Positions 29,301 through 40,702 of a stretch of 64,000 bases of DNA are shown here, one piece after another. The translations under genes were made by a program, and so were the position numbers. The first letter of the stretch is position 1. Each line of letters starts with the position of its first letter. This stretch comes from Pseudomonas fulva (lineage in GTDB: Bacteria > Pseudomonadota > Gammaproteobacteria > Pseudomonadales > Pseudomonadaceae). Location: NCBI RefSeq assembly GCF_015680705.1, contig NZ_JADNYP010000006.1, forward strand, positions 240,174 to 304,173, written 5' to 3'. The notes below the pieces were generated by a model. That model searched no databases and was not told the DNA's origin. It worked only from the letters and a program-made list of their open reading frames with translations.

Positions 29301-30293
29301 GGTCAGGCCGGCCTTGGGCTTGGCACCGCGCCCGGTGGCGCCCTCGTCGCGGATCTCGCCGCCGGAGCCGGTGGAGGCACCGGAGAACGGGGCGATGGCG
29401 GTCGGGTGGTTGTGCGTCTCGACCTTCATCAGGATGTGCACCGGCTCCTGCACCGCGCCATACTGGCGGGTTTCAGGGTTCGGGAAGAAGCGACCGGCGA
29501 CGTTGCCGACGATCACCGAGGCGTTGTCCTTGTAGGCCGACAGCACGCCTTCGCTGTGCATCTGGTAGGTGTTCTTGATCATCCCGAACAGGCTCTTTTC
29601 CTGTGCCTGGCCGTCGATGTCCCAACTGGCGTTGAAGATCTTGTGCCGGCAATGCTCGGAGTTGGCCTGGGCGAACATCATCAGCTCGATGTCGTTCGGG
29701 TTGCGCTGCAAGCCCTGGAAGGCCTTGACCAGGTAATCGATCTCGTCTTCGGCCAGGGCCAGGCCAAGGTCGACGTTGGCCTGGGCCAGCGCCGCGCGGC
29801 CACCGCCGAGGATGTCCACGCAGGTCATCGGCCGCGGCTGGGCATGGCTGAACAGGTCGGCGGCCTGTTCCAGCTGGCCCAGCACCCGCTGGGTCATGCG
29901 GTCGTGCAGCTCGGCGGCGACCTGCGCCGCCTCGGCCTCGGACAGCTCGCCGGTGACGTGATAGGCGATCCCGCGCTCCAGGCGCTGGATGTTGCCCAGA
30001 CCACAGTTGTGGGCGATGTCGGTGGCCTTGCTCGCCCAGGGCGAGATGGTGCCAAGGCGCGGCACGACCAGGAACAGCCGCCCGGCAGGCTCCTGCACCG
30101 GTACGCTAGGGCCGTACTCGAGCAGACGCCCCAGCACCTGCTGCTGGTCGGCGGTCAGCTCGCCGTCGACCTCGGCGAAGTGGGCGAATTCGGCATACAA
30201 ACCAGTAACAGCGGGGACTTTCTGACTCAATTGCTCGAGTAGCTTACCGTGGCGAAAGGCAGAAAGGGCAGGAGCGCCGCGCAGGATCAACAT
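26394..30293 (-). CDS. purL: Phosphoribosylformylglycinamidine synthase PurL
   Basis: 1299 aa, the full length of the large gamma-proteobacterial FGAM synthase (E. coli 1295 aa). It converts FGAR, ATP and glutamine to FGAM, the fourth step of purine synthesis. Visible parts are the N-terminal linker and the two PurM-like ATP-binding halves (for example [20 protein letters not shown] and [15 protein letters not shown] segments near mid-protein). The C-terminal glutamine amidotransferase has nucleophile cysteine in GVCNGCQMM and histidine in [11 protein letters not shown]. It reads minus-strand and is followed by the overlapping yqfO-like gene. Confidence 0.97.
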   Translation of the reverse strand: MLILRGAPALSAFRHGKLLEQLSQKVPAVTGLYAEFAHFAEVDGELTADQQQVLGRLLEYGPSVPVQEPAGRLFLVVPRLGTISPWASKATDIAHNCGLGNIQRLERGIAYHVTGELSEAEAAQVAAELHDRMTQRVLGQLEQAADLFSHAQPRPMTCVDILGGGRAALAQANVDLGLALAEDEIDYLVKAFQGLQRNPNDIELMMFAQANSEHCRHKIFNASWDIDGQAQEKSLFGMIKNTYQMHSEGVLSAYKDNASVIVGNVAGRFFPNPETRQYGAVQEPVHILMKVETHNHPTAIAPFSGASTGSGGEIRDEGATGRGAKPKAGLTGFTVSNLRIPGFEQPWEQAYGKPERIVDALDIMVEGPLGGAAFNNEFGRPALTGYFRTFEQAIETPRGEEVRGYHKPIMLAGGMGNIRQEHVQKGEITVGAKLIVLGGPAMLIGLGGGAASSVATGASSADLDFASVQRENPEMERRCQEVIDRCWQLGEQNPIAFIHDVGAGGISNAFPELVNDGGRGGRFELRNVPNDEPGMAPHEIWSNESQERYVLAVSAVDFERFKAICERERCPFAVVGEATEEPHLTVTDSHFDNTPVDMPLDVLLGKPPRMHRSVTREAELGDDFDPSGLDLDNAVQRVLSHPAVASKSFLITIGDRTITGLVARDQMVGPWQVPVADCAVTATSFDVYTGEAMAMGERTPLALLDAPASGRMAIGETLTNLAAARIDKLSDIKLSANWMSAAGHPGEDARLYDTVKAVGMELCPELGLTIPVGKDSMSMKTQWSEQGVQKSVTAPMSLIVSGFAPVVDIRQTLTAQLRMDKGETDLILIDLGRGKNRMGASILAQTYGKLGAQAPDVDDAEDLKAFFAVIQGLNADGHLLAYHDRSDGGLLTTVLEMAFAGHCGLDLHLDPLTDSQGEVPAILFNEELGAVIQVRQDATPSVLAQFSAAGLGEQCVAVIGKPVNNGEIAISLNGQVLFDDQRRLLQRQWAETSYQIQRLRDNADCAEQEFDALLEEDNPGLSVKLGFDVNEDIAAPYIRKGIRPKVAILREQGVNGQVEMAAAFDRAGFAAIDVHMSDILAGRVDFAEFKGLVACGGFSYGDVLGAGEGWAKSALFNARARDAFQAFFERTDSFALGVCNGCQMMSNLHELIPGSEYWPHFVRNRSEQFEARVAMVEVQKSNSIFLEGMAGSRMPIAIAHGEGHAEFASEQALLEADLSGCVALRYVDNHGKVTEAYPANPNGSPRGITGLTSRDGRVTIMMPHPERMFRAVQNSWRPDEWQEDGALMRMFRNARVWVN

Positions 30294-30439
30294 CGTCGGG
30301 ACAGCCTCAGGAAAGGGTGTGCTTGGAGGCCGCGCATTCTATCGCAAAACGTGCGCGTGCGGCACCTGCTGCTGCCAGACGGGCCCTCAAGCCCCAGGCC
30401 CACGCCGATGCGCGCCGCCTTTGTGTCGTGCGCGCCCGT

Positions 30440-32013
<1,574 letters not shown>

Positions 32014-32024
32014 GCGACGTCTGG

Positions 32025-32047
32025 CAGCGCGCTGGTCGCCAGCGCTG
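32025..32047. terminator. Hairpin between convergent mltF and tadA
   Basis: CAGCGC (32025-32030) and GCGCTG (32042-32047) can pair across an 11-base loop that itself contains GCTGG/CCAG-type complementarity. There is no T run, so it is only a candidate bidirectional terminator in the 66-bp gap between gene ends. Confidence 0.3.
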
Positions 32048-32079
32048 GGACCAGGGGCACTCGCCGACCCAAGGCCTCC

Positions 32080-32559
32080 TCAGCCCCGTGCGCGCCTGGC
32101 CATGAAGAATTCGCTGAGGATCTGCCCGCACTCCTGGGCCAGCACCCCACCCTCGTAGAGCACCCGATGGTTGAGGAACCCTTGGGTAAAGAACTGCCCC
32201 TGGCTCTGTACCACGCCCGCCTTGGGTTCGAGCGCGCCATACACCACCCGCGCGATCCGCGAATGGACGATCAGCCCGGCGCACATGCTGCAAGGCTCGA
32301 GGGTGACATAGAGCGTGCTGCCAGGCAGGCGGTAGTTGCTGGCCGCTCGAGCGGCCGCACGAATGGCGACCATTTCGGCATGGGCGCTCGGATCGCTGTC
32401 GCTGATCGGCCGGTTGAAGCCCTGCCCGATCACCTGCCCATGCTGCACCAGCACCGCGCCAACCGGCACCTCGCCCATGGCAGCGCCCTCGGCGGCCAGG
32501 GCCAGGGCCAGGCGCATGAACTGCTGGTCGCCACTGCGATCGATGACTTGCGCGCGCAT
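32080..32559 (-). CDS. tadA: tRNA-specific adenosine deaminase TadA
   Basis: 159 aa. The cytidine-deaminase-fold zinc and catalytic residues are present: HAE with histidine 60 and glutamate 62, and PCSMC with cysteines 90 and 93. The segment MRLALALAAEGAAMGEVPVGAVLV is typical of TadA. It deaminates A34 to inosine in tRNA-Arg(ACG). The ATG overlaps the stop of the multicopper oxidase gene (TGATG), so its translation is likely coupled to cumA. Confidence 0.95.
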   Translation of the reverse strand: MRAQVIDRSGDQQFMRLALALAAEGAAMGEVPVGAVLVQHGQVIGQGFNRPISDSDPSAHAEMVAIRAAARAASNYRLPGSTLYVTLEPCSMCAGLIVHSRIARVVYGALEPKAGVVQSQGQFFTQGFLNHRVLYEGGVLAQECGQILSEFFMARRARG

Positions 32560-33941
32560 CAGACCACCGCGATCGCGGCCATTAGGCCGGTTTCCATGTG
32601 GTCGATGACGTGGCAGTGGAACATCCAGGTGCCGGGGTTATCCGCAACCAGCGCCACTTGGGCGCGCTCGTTGCGCCCGAGCAGGTAGGTGTCGGTGAAC
32701 CACGGCTCGACGATCTTGTGGCGACTGGAGGCGATCACCTTGAAGCTCATGCCGTGCAGATGGATCGGGTGCTGGTACTGGGTCATGTTCTTCAGTTCGA
32801 AGATATAGCTGTTGCCTTTCTTCAGCGTGGCGATCGGGCGGTCGGCGCAGGTGACGTCGGTGATGTCCCAGGCCTGGCCGTTGATCTGCCAGAGGCTTGG
32901 CGGCCGGCCGTCTTCCACACCCACCGAGACCTTGCCGGCCCATTCGAAGTTGAAGTTGAGCTTTTCGGCGTTTTTCAAATCAGGTTCGGCGATCGGGTTG
33001 GGCGGCAGGGCCTCGGGCCAGTCGCCTGGCGCCTCGCTGCTGGCCACCGAGCGCAGGGTGCCGAGGCGCACGAAGCCATCGCGCAGGGAAACTTCCTCGC
33101 CTGGCTGGGGAATCCGGATGGCAAGGCAGATGCGCATGCCCGGGCCGAGCCAGTAATCCTTGCCGAGCGGCCTGGGCGTTATCGGGTTGCCATCGAGGGC
33201 ATAGATCATCGCCTCGCAGTTGCCCTTGAGGTTGATCCGATAGGTCCAGGTATTGTCCAGGTTGAGCAAACGTACCCGCACCACTTGCCCGGCCGGCAGC
33301 TCGGTGACCGAATCGGCGTGGCCGTTGATGGTGATCAGTCGGCCGGCGGTGCCATTGCGCGCGGCCTCGCGCGCAATGCTGAACGGGGTGAAGCGGCCCT
33401 GGTCGTCCACGTGCCAGGTCTTGAGATTGAGCACCCGCTCGTGGCGAAAGCCGGTAGGCTCGCGCTCGTCGACGATCAGTGGGCCGACCAGGCCGCGACC
33501 GAGCTCCTCGGAGCTGGCCACATGGGGGTGGTACCAGTAGCTGCCCGCATCGGGCACCCTGAACTGGTAGTCGAAGAACTCGCCGGGCTTGACCGGCAAT
33601 TGCGACACATAGGGAACGCCATCCATCTCCAGCGGCAGACGGATGCCATGCCAGTGGATGGTGGTTTCCACCGGCAGGTGATTGATGAAGCGCACCCGCA
33701 GCCAGGTACCCTGCCGAACCCGCAGCTCGGTGCCCGGCGCGGACGGACCGAATGCCCAGGCCTGGGTGGTGTGGCCAGGCACCAGCTCGACATCCAGGGG
33801 CGCCGCGATCAGCTCGTAGTCGTGACCTGCGTTGGCGTCTTCCACCTTGCCCAGCCAGTAGCGCGCCGCGCCGCCGGCGCCAAGTCCGACCACGGCCAGG
33901 CCGGTCAGGCCCTTGAGCATTTGTCGACGGGTAAGGGACAT
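32559..33941 (-). CDS. cumA: Multicopper oxidase, CumA-like, Tat-exported
   Basis: 460 aa from the ATG at 33941 (MSLTRRQMLKGLTG, a twin-arginine signal). All four copper motifs are present: HWHG, HPHV, HPIHLHG and HCHVIDHMETGLM. It closely resembles, from memory, CumA of P. putida, a multicopper oxidase once linked to Mn(II) oxidation; the physiological substrate is uncertain. It would act in the periplasm after folding and copper loading in the cytoplasm. tadA overlaps its 3' end. A start at 34265 would add about 108 residues that are not family-like. Confidence 0.9.
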   Translation of the reverse strand: MSLTRRQMLKGLTGLAVVGLGAGGAARYWLGKVEDANAGHDYELIAAPLDVELVPGHTTQAWAFGPSAPGTELRVRQGTWLRVRFINHLPVETTIHWHGIRLPLEMDGVPYVSQLPVKPGEFFDYQFRVPDAGSYWYHPHVASSEELGRGLVGPLIVDEREPTGFRHERVLNLKTWHVDDQGRFTPFSIAREAARNGTAGRLITINGHADSVTELPAGQVVRVRLLNLDNTWTYRINLKGNCEAMIYALDGNPITPRPLGKDYWLGPGMRICLAIRIPQPGEEVSLRDGFVRLGTLRSVASSEAPGDWPEALPPNPIAEPDLKNAEKLNFNFEWAGKVSVGVEDGRPPSLWQINGQAWDITDVTCADRPIATLKKGNSYIFELKNMTQYQHPIHLHGMSFKVIASSRHKIVEPWFTDTYLLGRNERAQVALVADNPGTWMFHCHVIDHMETGLMAAIAVV

Positions 33942-34155
33942 CGGTGCGGGTACCTCATGATGCGGGAAACAGTCTGCCAGCAGCCCTGGCAACGAAGGGC
34001 GAATACCATACACCTGCGATTGAGAAATATTAAGTGAAGTCTTGCTCATGAACCTCCAGCCCGCTGCGCGAGTTGACATGCCGACAGCTTTAACTACCGC
34101 AGCCACGGGGTGCGTGCGCCCTAGGCTGGCGCCTCGACCACGAGGAGAAGGTGCG

Positions 34156-36834
34156 ATGACTCTCAACGAACAGCAGCGAAACGATCTGCAGGCACTGCAA
34201 GCCCTGGCCAGCGAAGTCAGCGCCAGTTGTCCCGATCTGCGCGAGCAGGCGCGCCAGTTCGCCAAGACCCTACTCGAGCGCCATCAGCTGGCCTCACTGG
34301 AGCCGGACCAGGTGTATTTTCACCGTTTCCATGGCGCATCGAGCAGCCCGCGGACCTTCAGCGGCTGGCAGCATCTGGAGCGGCCCTATCAGTCGATGAC
34401 CTTGCCGCAACTGGTCATCCACCGGTTCGATGCCAATGACCAGGACAATGCCGACCTGCTTGGCCTGTACGGTGGCTTCTATCGCGAAGGGCCCGACAAG
34501 GATGTCTTCGATGAGCGCAATGAAGTGGCGCTCGCGCCTGGCGCGGTGCTGGAGGAACTCTGGGCGTACGATTTCGCCAGCCAGTACCAGCGTCGGCTGG
34601 ACACGTTCTGGACACGCTATGCCGATGCCTATCGGATATTGGCCAAGGCCGCGTTTCTGGCCAAGGTACTGGAGCTCAGGGCGCTGGGCGACAACCCGCT
34701 TTCCAGGCGCTGCGTGCAAGCCGCCCTGGCCCTGACCGGACGCAATAGCTGGCCCGCCTCGCTCGAGCAACTGCGAGAAGAAGTCAGGCCGGCCACGAAC
34801 ATCCGTTTGCACCCCTTCGATATCGGCGGGCATGTCGCCAGCGATATCCTGCGTATCGAACTCGATGATGGCCAGCAACTGCTCTACCTGCCTGGCGAGC
34901 ACGAGGCGCTGCGGCTGTTCGTCACCCCGCGTGACCTGCATGCCTGGGTCTTGGCCAGTACCCGCGACGCACACGATCGCGCTCGATTCATGAGCCATTT
35001 CCCGCTGTCCAGCCATGCCGAGCATGCCGCTGGCATCGGGCTCGAGCATCTGCTCGAGGTGCTGCGCAGCCAATGGGACGCGGCCCACCCCGACGGCCTG
35101 AACCGGCTGAATGTCACGCTCCAGGAAGATGCCTTCAGCCACCTGCGCGATGCGGCTCGACAGCGAATGAACGCCGATGCGCATTTCGCGCTGCGCTCCA
35201 ACGCCGACCTGCGCAAGCAGATGTGGCTTGGTTATCTGGGCGCCTTCGACAGGACGATCGGCCCGCTGGCCGCGCTGGACTGGCCAGTGGCCCTGGCCTG
35301 CGTGGGCGCGGGCCTTGCGCAGACGGGGCTGGCTATCGACCAGGCAGTCAATGGACACACCACCGCCGAGCGCCAGAGGGGTTTCATCCAGGCCATGCTG
35401 GCTGCGGTCGATACCTTGTTCGACGTGGCCCTGCTCGCCAGCGCGCGAGTGAATGCCGCCGGCGAAATGGAGCTTGGCGAGGCGCCTCTGGACAATGAGC
35501 CATCACCTGTCGACAGCACATGGTCATTCGACGCTGCCGAGGAACTGGAAGCTGCCAGCGTGGAGGAAATCCATGCCTGGGTACCGGAAACCTTCAGGCC
35601 AAGCGCGCTCGACCTGCAATTGCAGGACCTGGCCAGCAACGACATCCTGTCCGATGCGGCGGCCAGTGGCGACTTCAAAGGTATCGTGCTGCAAGACGGC
35701 AAGCACTATGCGATGGTCGGCAACCAGGTCTACCAGGTCCGGCATGTCGGCGAACTGGACACATGGGTCATCATCGACCCGCGCAACCCTTATGCTTTCT
35801 CCGGCAGCATCCCCATCATCCAGGACGCCGAAGGCCACTGGCAGCCGATCGAGCGCCTGGGTCTCAAGGGTGGCACGCCACGATTCCTGCTCAAGGCATG
35901 GGGCCGCCTGCGCCCGCGACCCGCGCTCGCCGCACTGGACGCCACCCCCTACGAGGTTCCGCCAGATGAGCGCCAGGCCTTGCGGCGCGCCGCCAACGGC
36001 GACCAGGATCGGGCCTTGAGCGATCCGGACAGCGGCATGCCGTACGAACGCTACCGGCAACTGCGCGATAGGCTGGATGCCGATGCGCAGCGCTTCTTCT
36101 CCAGCGTGCGCTTGCCCGCCCGCCCCGCCGTCCCGGACATCGCCAGCGAGGCGAGCCACAAGCAGATCATTCGTGCCTTGTATGCCAGCACCGACGGGCT
36201 GGTGCTGGGTGAAAACCATTTCCAGCGCAGCGCCAAGAAGTTCCTGGTCGACAACATGCGTCACCTGAAGAACCAGGGCGTCAGGGTCCTTTATCTGGAA
36301 CACTTCATGACCGACTTCCAGCAGGCCGACCTGGACCTGTTCAACCGCACCGGCACCTTGACCGACGAACTCAAGGTCTATGTCGAGGATTACGACTTCC
36401 AATCGACCCTGGGCCGCTCAACCCCCTATACCATCAAGAAGATGCTGTACCAAGCCCATCGATATGGAATTCGACTGCAAGGCATCGATTGCATGGCCTC
36501 CTATCGCCAGGCCTGGTACGAAACGCCCTCGATGACCACCCGGCAGCGGATGATGAACTACTATGCGCACCAGATCATCGAGGCCGACCAGGCGCGCCGT
36601 GGCGCGAGCAAGTGGGTCGCCTTCGTTGGCAATACGCATGCCAACGACTTCCAGGGCGTGCCAGGGGTGGCGGAACTCGAAGGGGGCATCGGCATGCGCC
36701 TCGAAGACATCGACATGGGCGAGCGAGGCTGGATCGGGATCGACCCTGGCCGCTGGGGCGAGACCGATGGCAGGCAGGCATTCGTCAAGAACGACCTGCT
36801 GTTGCGGGTGCCAGTCGCCCAGCCTCGCGACTGA
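34156..36834 (+). CDS. Dermonecrotic-type toxin with C-terminal TIKI/TraB-like domain
   Basis: 892 aa from the ATG at 34156, which has a strong AGGAGAAGG site; upstream in-frame ATGs lack one. Residues about 1-370 resemble the N-terminal region of Pseudomonas dermonecrotic-type toxins (DUF6543-like; note SPRTFSGWQHLE and QYQRRLDTFW). A middle hydrophobic segment (ALDWPVALACVGAGLAQTGLAID) may be membrane-active. The last ~230 residues match the TIKI/TraB/ChaN-like C-terminal domain seen in membrane-targeted effector toxins: GENHFQ with E686 and H688, LYLEHF with E715 and H716, DCMASY with D778, and FVGNTH with H828. There is no signal peptide, so delivery is unknown. The gene is divergent from cumA and convergent with the DUF4034 gene. 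Confidence 0.75.
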   Translation: MTLNEQQRNDLQALQALASEVSASCPDLREQARQFAKTLLERHQLASLEPDQVYFHRFHGASSSPRTFSGWQHLERPYQSMTLPQLVIHRFDANDQDNADLLGLYGGFYREGPDKDVFDERNEVALAPGAVLEELWAYDFASQYQRRLDTFWTRYADAYRILAKAAFLAKVLELRALGDNPLSRRCVQAALALTGRNSWPASLEQLREEVRPATNIRLHPFDIGGHVASDILRIELDDGQQLLYLPGEHEALRLFVTPRDLHAWVLASTRDAHDRARFMSHFPLSSHAEHAAGIGLEHLLEVLRSQWDAAHPDGLNRLNVTLQEDAFSHLRDAARQRMNADAHFALRSNADLRKQMWLGYLGAFDRTIGPLAALDWPVALACVGAGLAQTGLAIDQAVNGHTTAERQRGFIQAMLAAVDTLFDVALLASARVNAAGEMELGEAPLDNEPSPVDSTWSFDAAEELEAASVEEIHAWVPETFRPSALDLQLQDLASNDILSDAAASGDFKGIVLQDGKHYAMVGNQVYQVRHVGELDTWVIIDPRNPYAFSGSIPIIQDAEGHWQPIERLGLKGGTPRFLLKAWGRLRPRPALAALDATPYEVPPDERQALRRAANGDQDRALSDPDSGMPYERYRQLRDRLDADAQRFFSSVRLPARPAVPDIASEASHKQIIRALYASTDGLVLGENHFQRSAKKFLVDNMRHLKNQGVRVLYLEHFMTDFQQADLDLFNRTGTLTDELKVYVEDYDFQSTLGRSTPYTIKKMLYQAHRYGIRLQGIDCMASYRQAWYETPSMTTRQRMMNYYAHQIIEADQARRGASKWVAFVGNTHANDFQGVPGVAELEGGIGMRLEDIDMGERGWIGIDPGRWGETDGRQAFVKNDLLLRVPVAQPRD

Positions 36835-36897
36835 GCGGCCGGAACGAGTCGTGGTGCCTGGTCCATCGATCGACAGCACCGTTCGACCCGGTCGTTT

Positions 36898-38850
36898 TCA
36901 GGGCATTTCGACCTTGGCCAGGGCGCGGCGGTAGCGCATTGCGCCCAGTAGTCCCTGGCTCAAGGATTGGCGCAGCTGGATGTTCTGCTCATCGTCCGGC
37001 TGCAACTGGCACGCTTGCTCGCACCAATAGACCGCGCGCGGGTAATCGTGGCCTTGCGGGCAATCCTCGGCCCGGTAATGGCGTGACAGTATGCGCATCG
37101 CTTCGGGCCAGCCCTGCTTGGCATAGTGCCGCAGCACGGCCAGGTTGCGCCGGGCCTGCTCGGAGTCGACCTTGTGATCAGCGAGATAGTCGTTCATGCC
37201 GATGAAACAGTTCGCAATGCGCTCCAGCTCGCGCGGCGTGCACTGCTGCTGGTCGGCCAGCAGCTCCAGGCAACGTACCTCGCAATCGTTGCCCAGCTGG
37301 CGTAGCGCAGCCACATCGAAGCCCGGCAGGCCGCCCTGCTCGACCCCTCGATCACAGACCAGGCTCAGGTTGTACAAGGCGCGCCCGAAACCGTGTGCGC
37401 CAGCTTGTCGATACCAGTGCAAGGCCGTGGCTGGATCGTGTTCCTCATGCAGATAGGCCAGGGCGAACTGCATTTCCGGCACGCCAAGCGCGGCTGCGCA
37501 TTCGACCATGTGTCGCAGCGCCGTGGCATGCAGGCTCTCGTCGAAGGCGTAGTACACGTCGTTGAACGGGCACTCGCCTTCCGGGACCGGTAGCGGACCG
37601 TGGCTCAGCGCATGCCGATACCACTGCGCCGCCACCTCGGCATCGCGTTGCACCCCACACCAGCCGGTGTCGCACAATACTCCGTACAGCACGGCGGCGA
37701 AGGCCGACTGCATGCGCGACTGGCTCGTCACCTGGCCAAGCCACTCGCCCATGCCGGTCAGCACACCGACACAGAGCATGCGGTAAAGCACGTCTTCCGG
37801 GACCTTCAGGCTAGGTGCCTCGGCCACGGCCTGCGCATGGTAGGCCATGGCCTGCTGGTCGCGATCGGCCATGCAAGCCAGTTCGCCCAGCGCCAGATTG
37901 ACCCTGGCCCGCGCCAGTGCCGGCAGCGGCCGCGCGAGGATCTGCTGGCCACGCAGGAAGGCAGCCTGGAGCTCCTCTTCATCCTCGACATCGACGTTGT
38001 CGGAGTCGATGTCGTCGAGCCAGGCGATCAGCCGCACCGCGTTGCGCTGCTGTTCGTCCAGACGGCCGGCCAGCGGCGAGTCGGCCAGCCAGATGATCTC
38101 CTCATGGCTGCCACCCCAGCGTGGCGTGCGCAGGAAGGCATAGGTTTGCAGGGCCTGGTGCCCGACTGGCGAGGCCTGCAGCGCCTGGCGCAGCCAGAAG
38201 AAGGCTTCGGGTTCATCTTCGCCGCGTGGGTGTGCGGTCATCGCGCCGGCCAGGTCGCGCGCAGGCGACGCCGGCAGCTCCGGCAACGCTTGCGCATTCG
38301 GCCAGGATTCGGCCACGGCCTGCCGAACACGGGACAGTGGCGCCAGCTCGGCCGGGGTTGCCGCGCCCTTCAACCAGGGCTCCAGCCAATCCGGTTCATC
38401 GAAGATCAGCACGTTGCGCATCAGGGTCACGGCGACGACCCACGGCATGCCGTGCCGCTGGGCCAGGTCCATGGCCTGGATGAACAGGGCATCCCGCGCC
38501 AGATGGGCTCGCTGCCACTGTGCCTGGGCCACTTCCTCGGCGAGCTTTTCCCCTCGCGCCCGGTTGGCGGCGTTCTCCCACAGCAGGCAGGCCAGCACGT
38601 CGGGCCAGGCACTCATCGGAAACTGCTGCTTCCAGGCGGGCAGCAGGCCCCGATAGTCCTCGTGCTGCCGGGCAAAGGCCTGCAACGAGGCGCAGTGATC
38701 GCCCAGTGCCTGCTCGCCTGCGCCATCACCTGCCAGCAACAGGCCTTGCAGACATCCATCGACCGCGTCGAAGCGCCCCTCGACCAGGTCACGCACGACC
38801 TGTGGCAACAGTTCAGAGCGAGACTGCTCAACGGAGTGACTGGCTATCAT
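36898..38850 (-). CDS. DUF4034/Sel1-repeat protein
   Basis: 650 aa, cytoplasmic by appearance. The first ~180 residues carry the DUF4034-like pattern (LLPAWKQQFPMSAWPDVLAC, ENAANRARGEKLAEE, RDALFIQAMDLAQRHGMPW). The C-terminal half has Sel1/TPR-like helical pairs, for example DAEVAAQWYRHALSHG, DPATALHWYRQAGAHGFGRALYNLS and DYPRAVYWCEQACQL. Such solenoids normally mediate protein contacts. It overlaps the upstream PcfJ-like gene by 23 bp and is the last gene of a three-gene operon. The function is unknown. Confidence 0.7.
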   Translation of the reverse strand: MIASHSVEQSRSELLPQVVRDLVEGRFDAVDGCLQGLLLAGDGAGEQALGDHCASLQAFARQHEDYRGLLPAWKQQFPMSAWPDVLACLLWENAANRARGEKLAEEVAQAQWQRAHLARDALFIQAMDLAQRHGMPWVVAVTLMRNVLIFDEPDWLEPWLKGAATPAELAPLSRVRQAVAESWPNAQALPELPASPARDLAGAMTAHPRGEDEPEAFFWLRQALQASPVGHQALQTYAFLRTPRWGGSHEEIIWLADSPLAGRLDEQQRNAVRLIAWLDDIDSDNVDVEDEEELQAAFLRGQQILARPLPALARARVNLALGELACMADRDQQAMAYHAQAVAEAPSLKVPEDVLYRMLCVGVLTGMGEWLGQVTSQSRMQSAFAAVLYGVLCDTGWCGVQRDAEVAAQWYRHALSHGPLPVPEGECPFNDVYYAFDESLHATALRHMVECAAALGVPEMQFALAYLHEEHDPATALHWYRQAGAHGFGRALYNLSLVCDRGVEQGGLPGFDVAALRQLGNDCEVRCLELLADQQQCTPRELERIANCFIGMNDYLADHKVDSEQARRNLAVLRHYAKQGWPEAMRILSRHYRAEDCPQGHDYPRAVYWCEQACQLQPDDEQNIQLRQSLSQGLLGAMRYRRALAKVEMP

Positions 38851-40702
38851 GCGGTTCCTCGTGGCTGAAATGGGATGGACGACAATGCTGCATCAGGATC
38901 CGCGCCAGCTGCTCGCACTCGAGCAGCGCAGGCCGGTCCCAGGCCAGGCGCTGCCAGTTGCATTGGCGATCCTGAAGGTAGGCGTCGATCTCGCGATCGA
39001 TGCGGTAGTTGCGTTCGATACCTGGCGATTGCCGGCTGAAGATCGCATGGCGGCCTCGGCTATAGGCTCGCGCCATGCTTTCCCAGCTGTCGAAGCAATC
39101 ACGCAAGCGTTGGGCCTGCAAGAGCAGCAACGGCAGGCCTGGCGAAGGTGCCAGGCGGCCGGCGGCCAGGCCAAGGCGCAGCAGATGCATGCCTTCGATC
39201 GCTTCGTAGGCGATGATGTCCAGCGGATCGAAGCGCTCGGCTCGCAGCCAGACGCATAACGCCCGGTCCTTCAGGCGCGAAGCCCGGAACTGCGAGCGCA
39301 CCATGGCTTGCAGGCTGCTCCCCTGCTCCTTCTCCGTGGTTTGCAGCAATGCGCATGCGCGCGCCTGGCCCAACGCGCCACCAGGCACGTCGTTGGCCTG
39401 GCGAAAAATCCCCAGGGCGCGGCTTTTCAGGTCGGTCGTGGCCAAGGCCCAGCGCATGGCCTCACGCAGCCGGCTTGGACGCATCAGGCGGTTCAGCCAA
39501 CGCAGCAGCGGATGGCCCAGGGACCTGTAACGCCAATCGACGACCCGTGGCGCAGGGCCTCCCAGGGCCTGGAGCCTGGCGAGCCACGCTGGGCTATCCG
39601 GTCCTTCATAGTCCTCGCGCCGCCAGTGCCCGGCCGGCAGCAACACCGCCGCCAGCAATGCCATGGGCGGGTCGCGGGCCTCGATGATGGCGCTCTCGTC
39701 GCCTGCCAGCGCCAGCCACAGGCCGGCCCGGCTCGGCCGAGGCTGCTCGAAGGCCAGCCAGGGCGCCTGCACCAGCAGCATCCTGGCCTGGGGTGTGTCG
39801 ACGGCATCGCTGTAGTGCACGTTGCGAGGCTGACCCGGCTCGCCAAGGTCGATCAGGCCAGCACGCAGGCAGTCGGCGTTGTCGTGACTGGAAAGCTTCA
39901 GATGATCGAGCGCTGCCAGCACATCGGCGCGATAACGAGGCACTGGCGGACGGTTCTGCTTGCCCTTGACCTGGCCCAGGCACAAGCTCCCCTTGACTCG
40001 CTCCAGACTGATCGTCACATGCGGCCGATTGGCCGGATCGCGCAACGAGAACACGCGACTTTCGCGCTGGGCGATCCGCTGGGCGTATTGCTCGCCATAG
40101 CCGCCGCGCAGGCGGGCACGATCGGCGAACTGGCCCAGGCAGTGCTGCATGCAAGACGACTCATAAGCCAGCTCCATGCGTAAGGCATCGCCCTGGCCGT
40201 GGATCTCCACGATCCGCCCGTTGGCTGTGCGCAACACCTCGCGCAAATTGCCTGGCTGGCTCTGACATTGCCCTTGCAGCCGGGCCTGCTGCAAACGCGC
40301 ATGGACCTGCTGCCAGGCACGCAGTGCCTGCTCGCAGCTGATCCGTGGCAGCTTGCGTGCCTCCCCCTGCTGCACCTTGAACCGCAGGAACTCGACGATC
40401 CGCTGCTCGATTTCCAGCAGCCGCGGATGTTGCGGATCGATGTACCACTGCTCGCTATCGACAAGGGCGAACCAGTCAGGCATCGGGCTGCCGGGGAAGC
40501 AGCTGCGCCAGCCGGCGGCGCCGGTTACCGGCAGCGCATTGGGAAAGCTGCCGATCATCGCGCGCCAGAAATGATTGCCGAGCCATTGGCTGACTGCCGC
40601 GGGGTCGCCGCGTCGACGGCTGCGCTGCACCAGCGCGTCGCGCAGTTGCGGTGCGTTGATCACATCACGCGGGCGATAGCGCAACGAATCCGTGGTACTC
40701 AC
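38828..40702 (-). CDS. PcfJ-like protein of unknown function
   Basis: 624 aa with a GTG start that overlaps the stop of the preceding membrane-protein gene (GTGA). Residues about 175-255 match the PcfJ core: SSCMQHCLGQFADR, FSLRDPANRPHVTISLE, then CLGQVKGKQN. PcfJ-like proteins occur on conjugative plasmids, phages and chromosomal islands; none has a well-established biochemical role known to me. The remaining 370 residues are mainly helical and unrecognised. No signal or membrane segments are evident. The operon context is a small membrane protein upstream and a Sel1-repeat protein downstream. Confidence 0.65.
   Translation of the reverse strand: MSTTDSLRYRPRDVINAPQLRDALVQRSRRRGDPAAVSQWLGNHFWRAMIGSFPNALPVTGAAGWRSCFPGSPMPDWFALVDSEQWYIDPQHPRLLEIEQRIVEFLRFKVQQGEARKLPRISCEQALRAWQQVHARLQQARLQGQCQSQPGNLREVLRTANGRIVEIHGQGDALRMELAYESSCMQHCLGQFADRARLRGGYGEQYAQRIAQRESRVFSLRDPANRPHVTISLERVKGSLCLGQVKGKQNRPPVPRYRADVLAALDHLKLSSHDNADCLRAGLIDLGEPGQPRNVHYSDAVDTPQARMLLVQAPWLAFEQPRPSRAGLWLALAGDESAIIEARDPPMALLAAVLLPAGHWRREDYEGPDSPAWLARLQALGGPAPRVVDWRYRSLGHPLLRWLNRLMRPSRLREAMRWALATTDLKSRALGIFRQANDVPGGALGQARACALLQTTEKEQGSSLQAMVRSQFRASRLKDRALCVWLRAERFDPLDIIAYEAIEGMHLLRLGLAAGRLAPSPGLPLLLLQAQRLRDCFDSWESMARAYSRGRHAIFSRQSPGIERNYRIDREIDAYLQDRQCNWQRLAWDRPALLECEQLARILMQHCRPSHFSHEEPHDSQSLR

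Noticed and set aside
26502..30242. Long plus-strand open frame (over 1200 codons) antisense to purL
   Set aside because: It mirrors purL codon structure in GC-rich DNA; the composition is biased and there are no family features. The same applies to long antisense frames over tpsA (4991-8164), tpsB (1786-3498), phoX (19609-21333), guaA, guaB and zwf.
34042..34155. Upstream ATG extension of the toxin gene
   Set aside because: The 38 extra residues are not family-like and lack a ribosome-binding site, whereas the ATG at 34156 follows AGGAGAAGG.
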